A DNA stretch of 25,105 bases from the NCBI GenBank assembly GCA_028276125.1, contig JAPYWY010000003.1, forward strand, positions 1 through 25,105, written 5' to 3'. A program made the translations under genes and the position numbers. This DNA is from Pseudothermotoga sp. GTDB lineage: Bacteria; Thermotogota; Thermotogae; Thermotogales; DSM-5069. Shown here one piece after another: positions 14,554 to 22,176 of this stretch; position 1 is the first letter of the stretch; each line of letters opens with the position of its first letter. The notes under the pieces are model-generated. The model saw only the letters and a program-made list of their open reading frames with translations. It searched no databases and was not told the DNA's origin.

Positions 14554-16438
14554 ACCGGAAGACATAAAGGTGCTCAAGGGTCTCGAAGCGGTTCGCTTGA
14601 GACCCGGCATGTACATAGGTTCGACTGGAAAGAGTGGGCTCCATCACTTGTTGTACGAGATCATCGACAACAGCATGGACGAAGTCATGGCTGGAGCGTG
14701 TGACAAGATAAAGGTGGTTCTTCACGAGGACGGTTCTGCTGAGGTTGAGGACAACGGCAGGGGTATTCCCATCGAGGTTCATCCGGAGACCGGAAAGAGC
14801 ACGTTGGAGACGGTCATGACAGTGCTTCACGCCGGTGGAAAGTTCTCCAACTCCGCTTACAAAGTCAGTGGAGGGCTCCACGGAGTGGGAGCCTCCGTGG
14901 TGAACGCGTTGTCCGAGGTCATGGAGGTGTGGGTTCGCAGAAACGGAAAGGTTTACTATCAGAAGTACTCGAGGGGCGAGCCATTGTGTGAGGTGAAGGA
15001 ACTCGGAGAGACATCGGAGCGTGGAACGATCGTGAGGTTCAAACCGGATCCTGAGATATTTTCAACAACGGAGTTCGACCCCGACATCATCGAGAATAGG
15101 CTCAGAGAACTTGCCTTCCTGAACCCTGGCTTGACAATAGAGTTCGAGGACAGGATAAACGACTACAAAACCAAGATGAACTACGTGGGCGGCATAAAAG
15201 AATACGTCAGCTACGTCGTGAAAAACTCCAACTTGAAACCCCTGCACGACATCGTACACATCTCGGATTCGCACGAGGACATAAAGGTAGAGATAGCCTT
15301 GGTCTACACCGCTTCACAGGATGAGGAGATAACCTATTCGTTCGTGAACAACATCCGAACCATAGACCACGGAACACACGTGGTGGCGTTCAGAAACGTT
15401 CTCACGAGGTTACTCAACGACTATGGAAAGAACTTGGGTTACCTACGCAAAGACGAGGCATTCTCGGGCGAAGACGTCAGAGAAGGTCTTGTAGCTGTTG
15501 TGAGCGTTTTGATGCCGAATCCAGAGTTCGAGGGTCAGACGAAGGGTCGGTTGGGAAGCGAGAGCGCGGGAACCGCTGTGAGCAAGATCGTTAAGGAACG
15601 TTTGACGGAATTCTTCGAGATCAACAAAGCCGTGTTGAAGGTCATACTCGAGAGAGTGCAACAAGCGAAGAGGGCAAGGGAAGCAGCGAAGAAAGTCAGA
15701 GAACTCGTGAAACGAAAGAGTGCCTTCGATGGGGCGGCACTGCCTGGAAAACTCGCAGACTGTGTGACGAACGATGTGGAAAAATCCGAACTCTTCATCG
15801 TCGAGGGTGACTCTGCAGGTGGTTCTGCGAAGCAGGCGAGAGACCGAGAGTTCCAAGCGATATTACCTTTGAGGGGAAAGATCCTGAACGTGGAGAAATC
15901 TTCGATACAGAAGTTGCTCAGCAACGAGCAGATAAAAGACATAATCGTCGCGGTGGGAACTGGGATTGGAGAGAGATTCGACCGAACCAAACTGCGTTAC
16001 GGTAAGATCATCATCATGACGGATGCCGACGTCGACGGTGCACACATAAGAGTTCTCCTTTTGACCTTCTTTTTCAGGTACATGAGACCACTGATAGAAG
16101 AAGGAAGGATCTACATAGCCGTTGCACCACTCTACAGAGTTCAGCTGCCAAACAGAATCCTGTATTTATACAGCGACGAAGAATACCAAGCTCTGATGAA
16201 AGAACTCAACGGTTCGCAGAAAGTTGAGGTGCAACGCTACAAAGGCTTGGGAGAGATGAACGCGGAGCAACTTTGGGAGACAACGATGGACCCTGTCACA
16301 AGACGTTTAATTCGTGTTACGATAGAGAATGCGGAGGAAGCGGACGCGCTGTTCGAGATACTCATGGGGGAAGACACGGTCGAGAGGAAGAATTTCATTG
16401 AACGACACGCTTTGAAGGTGACTTATTTGGATGTATAA
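14537..16438 (+). CDS. gyrB: DNA gyrase subunit B
   Basis: A 633-residue GyrB, the ATPase and DNA-binding subunit of gyrase. The GHKL ATPase domain shows the catalytic Glu in YEIIDNSMDE (about residue 42), the Mg/ATP motif DNGRGIPIEVH near 73 and GGLHGVGASVVNALS near 113. The transducer lies about 225-395. The TOPRIM domain shows EGDSAGGSAKQARDREFQA near 423, then PLRGKILNVEK, DADVDGAHI near 496 and the C-terminal YKGLGEMN(A)EQLWETTMDP. There is no gram-negative-type insertion, consistent with the length. Start is an ATG after AGGAGGGATCC, inside the DUF721 gene end. The last 8 bases overlap the FtsQ-like gene. Confidence 0.98.
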   Translation: MAIDYRPEDIKVLKGLEAVRLRPGMYIGSTGKSGLHHLLYEIIDNSMDEVMAGACDKIKVVLHEDGSAEVEDNGRGIPIEVHPETGKSTLETVMTVLHAGGKFSNSAYKVSGGLHGVGASVVNALSEVMEVWVRRNGKVYYQKYSRGEPLCEVKELGETSERGTIVRFKPDPEIFSTTEFDPDIIENRLRELAFLNPGLTIEFEDRINDYKTKMNYVGGIKEYVSYVVKNSNLKPLHDIVHISDSHEDIKVEIALVYTASQDEEITYSFVNNIRTIDHGTHVVAFRNVLTRLLNDYGKNLGYLRKDEAFSGEDVREGLVAVVSVLMPNPEFEGQTKGRLGSESAGTAVSKIVKERLTEFFEINKAVLKVILERVQQAKRAREAAKKVRELVKRKSAFDGAALPGKLADCVTNDVEKSELFIVEGDSAGGSAKQARDREFQAILPLRGKILNVEKSSIQKLLSNEQIKDIIVAVGTGIGERFDRTKLRYGKIIIMTDADVDGAHIRVLLLTFFFRYMRPLIEEGRIYIAVAPLYRVQLPNRILYLYSDEEYQALMKELNGSQKVEVQRYKGLGEMNAEQLWETTMDPVTRRLIRVTIENAEEADALFEILMGEDTVERKNFIERHALKVTYLDV

Positions 16439-16934
16439 TTCTAAAAAAGCGGTGATTTTCGTTGGCGTTCTCTGTTCGTTGTGCGTTTTCTTTTTTGCGG
16501 CCAGGTTTGTGAACTTTTCAGCCAAACCAAGGGGGGAAGAACGTGTTTTCTTGGTGGCTCACAAGGGAAGGTTGTGGTGGGTGGGACGGAGTGGGAAGTT
16601 GGTTGAAACTGCAAAAGCAGGGGATGTTCTATCTAAAGCGTACGTGAGTGGTTTGGAGATAGTGAATGCGCGCCTTGATGAGAACAGTTTACGGTTGATA
16701 GAAAAGCTGAAACCAGCTTTAGATAGTCCGTACGTGGTTGAGGTGCTTCCAAAGGAGAAGAGAGTCTTGTTGTTGAAAGGCGTGTCGGTGAGGTTCAACG
16801 AGTGGGAAGATCTGCTCAGAAACTTGCAGGCGTTACCCGAGGCGATCAAGAGGATGGAGCCCAAAGGGGAGTACTTTTTGTCCCCACAAGGGCTCTTGTA
16901 CAAGCTAAGGGGTGGGGACGATGAGAAAAGGTGA
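16431..16934 (+). CDS. Short FtsQ/DivIB-like membrane-anchored protein
   Basis: A 167-residue protein with one N-terminal membrane anchor (about residues 7-25; short basic MYNSKK before it) and an outer domain. It sits directly before ftsA and ftsZ, the position of ftsQ in many genomes. From about residue 45 the pattern follows the FtsQ beta domain: GRLWWVGRSGKLVE, then VSGLEI, a helix, VVEVLPKEKRVLLLKGVSVRF, a helix rich in Leu, and a last strand EYFLSPQGLLYKL. The anchor is only about 15 residues from this domain, so there is no room for a POTRA domain. The assignment is by pattern and context and is uncertain; a lineage-specific protein is possible. ATG start overlaps the gyrB stop; its own stop overlaps ftsA by 14 bases. 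Confidence 0.65.
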   Translation: MYNSKKAVIFVGVLCSLCVFFFAARFVNFSAKPRGEERVFLVAHKGRLWWVGRSGKLVETAKAGDVLSKAYVSGLEIVNARLDENSLRLIEKLKPALDSPYVVEVLPKEKRVLLLKGVSVRFNEWEDLLRNLQALPEAIKRMEPKGEYFLSPQGLLYKLRGGDDEKR

Positions 16935-18177
16935 AACCTATTGTCTGATTGACATCGGGAGTCACACGTGCAAAGGTGTGGTCCTCAGGCATACACCACA
17001 AGGCTTGGAAGTGCTGGCGAAGGGATCTGTGAAGTCGAGAGGAATAGAGGGGGGCGATGTCAGGGACGTGGCTGCGGTCATTGAAGTGATCGAGTCGCTG
17101 GTCAGTGAACTCGAACAGGAATCGAGAGTCAGGCGTGCGGATTTCATAGTCTCGAGCAGCCACAGCAACGTTCGATTGATTGATCACGGCACGGAGTTGA
17201 GCCTGTCGGAAAATGAGAAGAAGACGGTGGACGAATCGATAACTGACTCGCTCAAAAAAACTGCAGAAGAAGAATTATCAAGCAGTTACAAGCTCTTACA
17301 CTTCTATCCGAAGAGGTACATCGTGGATGGAACAAAGTACGTGCTGAACCCGGTTGGGATGAACGCGAACAAGGTTCGTTTCGAGGTAGCCGCCGTCGTG
17401 ATGGAGAAGGACTCTGGTTCGGTTTTCGATTTTCTGTCTGACACTTTGCCAGAACCTCTCTTCGTTGGACATTCAAGTCTCTTCGCGGCCGAGTGTGCCT
17501 TGAGCGATGTAGAAAAGGAAAACGGGGTTTGCCTCGTCGACCTTGGACACGTTCACACCTTTGTGGTGATTTACCTTGCTTCCGTCCCCGCCAGAGTACA
17601 AATGATACCGCTCGGAATCAAGAACGTTCTTCGCGATATATCGATCGTGCTCGGAACATCGATAGAAGAAGCAGAACGATTGCTCAGGTCCGAAGGAAGT
17701 GCCGTTTACGGAGAATCATCGTACGCACAACAAGCGGTTGAGTACAGGGGACTGGACGGTAGAACCCTCAAGACCACCACGAAGGAGGAACTTGCGCGGA
17801 TAATACACGCCCGTCTGAGGGAAATACTCATGAAAGTCAGAAGAACGATCAGAGAGTTCGCGATGCAGAATCCTATCAACGTGGTTGGGAAACTGCCAGG
17901 CGGAATTGTATTCGTGGGTGGGGGAGCCAAAATCCCTCGGCTCATAGACCTGGCTTTGGACGTGTTCGAAGGCCCAGCACGTGTTGGAACGTTCAACGTC
18001 ACGAATGTACCCATTCTGAACGATGACGATGCCGCGGACGATCCTGCGCTGTGTGGCGTGTTGGGGGGAATAGTTCAACTCTTGAAGCAGAGTCAACCCA
18101 TTGTTTCAACAAAGACATCGAGTTCGAAAGAGGGTTTCTTCAGGAAACTCGTTGAGATGTTCAAGAGTTTGTGGTGA
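16921..18177 (+). CDS. ftsA: Cell division protein FtsA
   Basis: FtsA is the actin-like protein that ties FtsZ filaments to the membrane at mid-cell. The 418-residue product has phosphate-1 LIDIGSHTCKGVV (residues 9-21), an FtsA-specific 1C domain (about 80-165), phosphate-2 LVDLGHVHTFVVI near 200, adenosine-motif FVGGGAKIPRL near 335, and the C-terminal membrane helix KEGFFRKLVEMFKSLW preceded by a Ser/Lys-rich linker. Length matches the T. maritima protein whose structure is known. A GTG at 16912 lies in frame upstream, but the ATG at 16921 follows GGGGTGGGG closely and gives a normal start, so I use it. It lies 18 bases before ftsZ. Confidence 0.95.
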   Translation: MRKGETYCLIDIGSHTCKGVVLRHTPQGLEVLAKGSVKSRGIEGGDVRDVAAVIEVIESLVSELEQESRVRRADFIVSSSHSNVRLIDHGTELSLSENEKKTVDESITDSLKKTAEEELSSSYKLLHFYPKRYIVDGTKYVLNPVGMNANKVRFEVAAVVMEKDSGSVFDFLSDTLPEPLFVGHSSLFAAECALSDVEKENGVCLVDLGHVHTFVVIYLASVPARVQMIPLGIKNVLRDISIVLGTSIEEAERLLRSEGSAVYGESSYAQQAVEYRGLDGRTLKTTTKEELARIIHARLREILMKVRRTIREFAMQNPINVVGKLPGGIVFVGGGAKIPRLIDLALDVFEGPARVGTFNVTNVPILNDDDAADDPALCGVLGGIVQLLKQSQPIVSTKTSSSKEGFFRKLVEMFKSLW

Positions 18178-18195
18178 ACCCGAGGAGGCGATCCT

Positions 18196-19260
18196 ATGCC
18201 TTTCGAGCTGAGCAAACAAGAGAAAGGTAAAGAAACCGAGAAATTGACGAGAAAGAGAATCCCCATCATAAAGGTTATGGGGGTCGGGGGTGCTGGCAAC
18301 AACGCAGTGAATCGCATGGCCAAGACGGGTTTGAAGAACGTCGTGCTCATAGCGGTGAACACGGACGTGCAGGTGCTCGAAGAAACCGACGCGGATCTGA
18401 AGATTCAGATAGGAGAACGCAGGACCCGTGGTCTTGGGGCGGGGGGAAATCCGAAGGTTGGCGAAGAAGCCGCACTCGAGAGTTTGGACAAGATAGAACA
18501 GGTCCTGAAAGACACCGACATGCTCTTTCTCACTGCTGGGTTCGGTGGTGGCACTGGAACGGGTGCCACACCTGTCATAGCCGATGTGGCGAGAAAGATG
18601 GGCGTGTTGACGGTTGCCGTTGTCACCACCCCGTTCTACTTCGAAGGCAAGGAACGCTGGCAACGGGCCATAGAAGGCTTGAGAAAACTGAAACCCAGCG
18701 TGGATACACTCATCAAAGTCTCCAACAACAAGTTATTGGAAGAACTACCTGCGGACGTGACAGCGGTCGAAGCGTTCGCTACAGCCGACGAGACGCTCCA
18801 TCAAGGTGTGAAGGGGATTTCGGAGCTCATAACCAAGAGGGGTTACATAAACCTCGATTTCGCCGACATAGAATCGGTGATGCGAAACGCTGGGGTTGCG
18901 ATGCTTGGCATAGGCATAGGGAAGGGTACGAACAGGGCGGCTGAGGCCGCCAAGAGAGCCATGACGAGCAGACTCATGGAGCAACCTGTGGAGAATGCCA
19001 AGGCGATAATACTGAACGTCTCGGCACCCAAGACAGTCCAGTTGAGAGAACTCCATCTGGCCGCCTCGATCGTGAGGCAGAGTTGCAGCGAAGATGCGGA
19101 CGTCAAGTTCGGCTTGATCATCGACGACGAGCTCAAAGAAGACGAAATGAAAGTCACAGTCATAGCGACTGGATTCGACCAGGAAGAGAGGATACTCTTC
19201 CCCGAGATGGACATACCTGCGATCTACAGGTTGGGTTTGGGAGACATGACGAATGCCTGA
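18196..19260 (+). CDS. ftsZ: Cell division protein FtsZ
   Basis: A 354-residue tubulin-like GTPase that assembles the division ring. It has GVGGAGNNAVNRM near 29-41, tubulin signature FGGGTGTGATPV (116-127), and the T7 synergy loop NLDFADIESVM near 220. The C-terminal FtsA-binding peptide is recognised as MDIPAIYRL (about 338-346). Between the globular domain end and this peptide there are only about 10 residues, so the disordered linker is nearly absent. About 20 charged residues precede the first strand. Start is an ATG with GAGGAGGCGATCCT upstream, a strong site consistent with high expression. Its last 8 bases overlap the pilB start. Confidence 0.98.
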   Translation: MPFELSKQEKGKETEKLTRKRIPIIKVMGVGGAGNNAVNRMAKTGLKNVVLIAVNTDVQVLEETDADLKIQIGERRTRGLGAGGNPKVGEEAALESLDKIEQVLKDTDMLFLTAGFGGGTGTGATPVIADVARKMGVLTVAVVTTPFYFEGKERWQRAIEGLRKLKPSVDTLIKVSNNKLLEELPADVTAVEAFATADETLHQGVKGISELITKRGYINLDFADIESVMRNAGVAMLGIGIGKGTNRAAEAAKRAMTSRLMEQPVENAKAIILNVSAPKTVQLRELHLAASIVRQSCSEDADVKFGLIIDDELKEDEMKVTVIATGFDQEERILFPEMDIPAIYRLGLGDMTNA

Positions 19261-20953
19261 CCGAGTGAGGTACAGGCGGATCGGTGAGGTTCTCCTCGAA
19301 AAGGGCATCATAACGAAAGAACAGCTCAACAGAGCTCTGGAACACCAAAGAATAACAAAAAAACCTCTCGGTGAGACGCTCGTTGAGCTGGGATACGTGA
19401 CGTGGGAAGAACTCACCGAGGCGTTGGCGGAACAGTACAACCTGCCTGTGCTCAAAGATCCCCCGAGAGCCATTCCAGCGGAAGTTTTGAACAGTTTACC
19501 CAGAGCGTTGATAGAAGAGCTGCGCACCATTCCCATCGACAGGCGCGATGGTCAGCTCGTACTCGTGACCGACAGCGTTCTCAACCTGAGCAGGATCAAA
19601 GGAGAAGTGAAGTTCATCACCGGGCAAGAACCATTGATCTATCTCGTGACACCCTCTCTCTTCGCGCTCATGTACAAACAGCACGTTCAAGGTGGAATCG
19701 CTGAGCTGGCACAACAGATTCCGGTGTCGGAGGAATCTGAGCCTGAAGTGTTGACAATCGAGGAGACTGAAGAGCTCGAAGCAGAACCTGAGGCACCGAT
19801 CATCAAGATGGTGAACGCTCTCATTCAAAAGGCTGTGCAGATGGAAGCGAGCGATATTCACATAGAACCTTTCAGGAACTACGTGCGTGTGAGGTACAGG
19901 ATAGACGGTCTGCTTCGCAAGATAATAGATTATCCCAAGGCTCAACACGGCGCGGTGGTCACGCGAATAAAGATCTTGTCGGGATTGGACATATCCGAGA
20001 AGCGCTTGCCTCAGGATGGTAAGTTCTACATGAGCATACAGGGTGAACAGTACGATTTCCGTGTTTCGACGATGCCATCGGTTCACGGAGAAAAGGTAGT
20101 GATGAGAATACTCAAAGTCTCCGCAGCCTACAAGCAGCTCGAAGAGCTCGGTTTCAGTGAGTACAATTACAAGTTGATCTCCCAGCTCCTCATCCGGCCC
20201 AACGGTATCATCTTGGTCACGGGACCCACTGGTAGCGGCAAGTCCACCACGCTCGTTGCCATGATAAACAAACTGAAGGACATCACTGTCAACATCGTGA
20301 CGGCCGAAGATCCTGTTGAATACACCATAGATGGTGTGACTCAGTGTCAGGTGAGCCCAGAGATAGGCTTGACCTTTGCAAGGTTTCTGAGGTCTTTCCT
20401 TCGCCAAGATCCCGACATCATAATGATCGGTGAGATGAGGGACAAAGAGACCGCGAATCTGGCAATCGAAGCGGCACTGACGGGACACCTTGTGCTCAGC
20501 ACGCTGCACACGAACAGTGCTGCCGCCGCGGTAGACAGGCTGGTCAACCTTGGTGTCGACAGACATCTCTTGTCCACAGCTTTGATCGGTGTCGTGAGCC
20601 AAAGACTCGTGCGGAAACTTTGTGAGAATTGCAGGATCAAGGCACAGCTGAGGCCGGAGTATTTGCAGATGTGGAAAGAAGTTTTCCCGGATCTGGAACC
20701 AGTGGAATACACCGTTGGTCCTGGGTGTGCAGAGTGTAACGGTATGGGTTACAAGGGAAGGGTTGCGGTGGGTGAGGTCTTGGTGCTCGACAGAGAGATC
20801 AAGGATGTGATAGTTGCCGGTGGAGGCGAAAGGGAGATATACGATCTTGCGTTGCGGAAGGGCATGCGTCCGATGTTCATCGATGGTTTCGAAAAGGTCC
20901 TGAAAGGGATCACATCCTTCGAAGAAGTGCTCAGGGTGACCACTTCGATATGA
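19253..20953 (+). CDS. pilB: Type IV pilus / type II secretion assembly ATPase PilB/GspE
   Basis: A 566-residue secretion ATPase that drives pilus or pseudopilus extension from the inner face of the membrane. The N-terminal MshEN-like domain (about 1-150, IGEVLLEKGIITKEQLNRAL and the repeat LGETLVELGYVTWEELTEAL) may bind cyclic di-GMP. An acidic linker (about 160-180) follows. The ATPase core shows Walker A GPTGSGKS (324-331), the Asp box EDPVEYTIDGVTQ, Walker B DPDIIMIGEMRD and the His box TGHLVLSTLHTN. A zinc tetracysteine (CENC and CAEC, about 45 residues apart) is complete, which favours the PilB/GspE class over the retraction ATPase PilT. Start is an ATG overlapping the ftsZ stop; the last bases share ATGA with the next gene. 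T. maritima has a homolog in the same place as I recall. Confidence 0.95.
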   Translation: MPDRVRYRRIGEVLLEKGIITKEQLNRALEHQRITKKPLGETLVELGYVTWEELTEALAEQYNLPVLKDPPRAIPAEVLNSLPRALIEELRTIPIDRRDGQLVLVTDSVLNLSRIKGEVKFITGQEPLIYLVTPSLFALMYKQHVQGGIAELAQQIPVSEESEPEVLTIEETEELEAEPEAPIIKMVNALIQKAVQMEASDIHIEPFRNYVRVRYRIDGLLRKIIDYPKAQHGAVVTRIKILSGLDISEKRLPQDGKFYMSIQGEQYDFRVSTMPSVHGEKVVMRILKVSAAYKQLEELGFSEYNYKLISQLLIRPNGIILVTGPTGSGKSTTLVAMINKLKDITVNIVTAEDPVEYTIDGVTQCQVSPEIGLTFARFLRSFLRQDPDIIMIGEMRDKETANLAIEAALTGHLVLSTLHTNSAAAAVDRLVNLGVDRHLLSTALIGVVSQRLVRKLCENCRIKAQLRPEYLQMWKEVFPDLEPVEYTVGPGCAECNGMGYKGRVAVGEVLVLDREIKDVIVAGGGEREIYDLALRKGMRPMFIDGFEKVLKGITSFEEVLRVTTSI

Positions 20954-22152
20954 AGTACCTCTCGAGGGATCCTGAGAGCTGGAGAAAGAAGGAGCAAGAA
21001 ATTGTAAAGAGAGAACAAGAGAGAACCCAGAAGTACCGTAGACGTGGGTTTTATTTTTTATTGTTGAACATCGTGGTCGTGTTCATCTTCTTTTTCGGTA
21101 TCAGGAGTTACTACGCTCAGCTTTCCATAGAGAAGGCTCCAGCGAGCCAACTTTTGATACAGTGCGAGGACACACACAGCGTCGGTGTTCCACTCGATGT
21201 GCAAGTTAGACTCTACAACAACACAGAAAAGAGACGCGAGATCGTAATATCGGACTTCACGTTTCAGATTTTCAATGCCCAGAAGCAACAAGTGTACAGT
21301 TTCAAACAAACACAACCTGTGAAAAGCGTTTTTGAGCCGTTCACGAGTCGTCTTCTCTTCGACCTCAAGAGAGAAAAGGAGATAACGACCCTCCCATCCG
21401 GAGAGTACATCATCTACGTGGAAACGAATGTGGATGGCAAGAAGGTTTCCACGGAGAAGAGATTTGTGAGTGTTGAGCGTTACCAGTTGATTGTGGAAAA
21501 CCTGAAAGATTTTTACTTCGTGGGTGAAAAAGCCCAACTGAAGGTCAGCTTGGTGAACCAAACTTCACGTGTTCAAAATTTGAGGATAGATCCTCTCAAC
21601 ATCACTCTGAGGCAGGACGGCAAGATCGTCTGGCACAGTACGGTCCAAGTCAAGCCTTTTTGGCAGGACGTGAAGATCGGTGAGATCGTTGAACTGGTGG
21701 AGAATATGACCGTACCTTTCGACAAAGAAGGCGTTTACTCGATACAGTTCGAATGCGTGGTGAACGGTTCAACGAACTCGTTGCTCTTGCCAGTAGCGAG
21801 CATCGGCAGCGGCGAGAAGAATTTGAAAAAGGTGAAGATCTACACGGATGCACCAAAGATATACAACTTGAGGAGTCCTTTGCAGTTCTCGGTCTATCTT
21901 TTGAACGAATCCAAGGAGGACGTTTTTCTTGAGGTTGAAGAAATAGTTGTATCTCTGCTCCCTTCTTCTTTGAATTTCAGAAAGGGACCCGTGCGCATGT
22001 GGTTGACGCCGTATTCTAAGTATGAAATCTTCAGGTTTTACCCCTACAGCGTGCCTGCCATCACACAGCCGGGTAACTACAAACTCTTGGTGAAGGTCAC
22101 GACCAAAAACGATCGCCTCGATTTCGAAACGACATTACAGGTGAACGAGTAG
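20950..22152 (+). CDS. Membrane-anchored extracytoplasmic beta-sandwich protein
   Basis: I do not recognise a named gene. The 400-residue protein has a charged cytoplasmic N-terminus (1-32, Lys/Arg/Glu-rich, likely helical), one membrane span (about 33-51) and a large outer part rich in beta strands. At least three Ig-like or BsuPI-like segments can be sketched: about 65-170 (VQVRLYNNTEKRREIVISDF, then VYSFKQTQPV and the GEYIIYVETNV end strand), about 175-275, and about 285-400 (ending GNYKLLVKVTTKN). Each seems to repeat a pattern of N-terminal strand, Asn-rich turn and G-x-Y strand. No catalytic residues or Cys pairs are evident. Its start overlaps the pilB stop (ATGA), so a role in pilus assembly or in the envelope is possible. 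Confidence 0.75.
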   Translation: MKYLSRDPESWRKKEQEIVKREQERTQKYRRRGFYFLLLNIVVVFIFFFGIRSYYAQLSIEKAPASQLLIQCEDTHSVGVPLDVQVRLYNNTEKRREIVISDFTFQIFNAQKQQVYSFKQTQPVKSVFEPFTSRLLFDLKREKEITTLPSGEYIIYVETNVDGKKVSTEKRFVSVERYQLIVENLKDFYFVGEKAQLKVSLVNQTSRVQNLRIDPLNITLRQDGKIVWHSTVQVKPFWQDVKIGEIVELVENMTVPFDKEGVYSIQFECVVNGSTNSLLLPVASIGSGEKNLKKVKIYTDAPKIYNLRSPLQFSVYLLNESKEDVFLEVEEIVVSLLPSSLNFRKGPVRMWLTPYSKYEIFRFYPYSVPAITQPGNYKLLVKVTTKNDRLDFETTLQVNE

Positions 22153-22162
22153 AATATCATTT

Positions 22163-22169
22163 GGAGGTG
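22163..22169 (+). promoter_or_regulatory. Ribosome binding site of mutS2
   Basis: GGAGGTG, a near-complete Shine-Dalgarno, is followed by seven bases and then ATA (22177-22179). The next usable start, TTG at 22192, is 22 bases downstream of the site, outside normal spacing. No ATG, GTG, CTG or TTG in the mutS2 frame lies between the upstream TAG at 22150 and that TTG. The site therefore points to ATA as start codon. Confidence 0.6.
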
Positions 22170-22176
22170 CTTTCAT

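Noticed and set aside
19496..20602. Long open frame of 368 codons on the minus strand opposite pilB
   Set aside because: It lies wholly inside pilB, is low in hydrophobic core pattern, has no ribosome site, and arises from the codon bias of the pilB strand.
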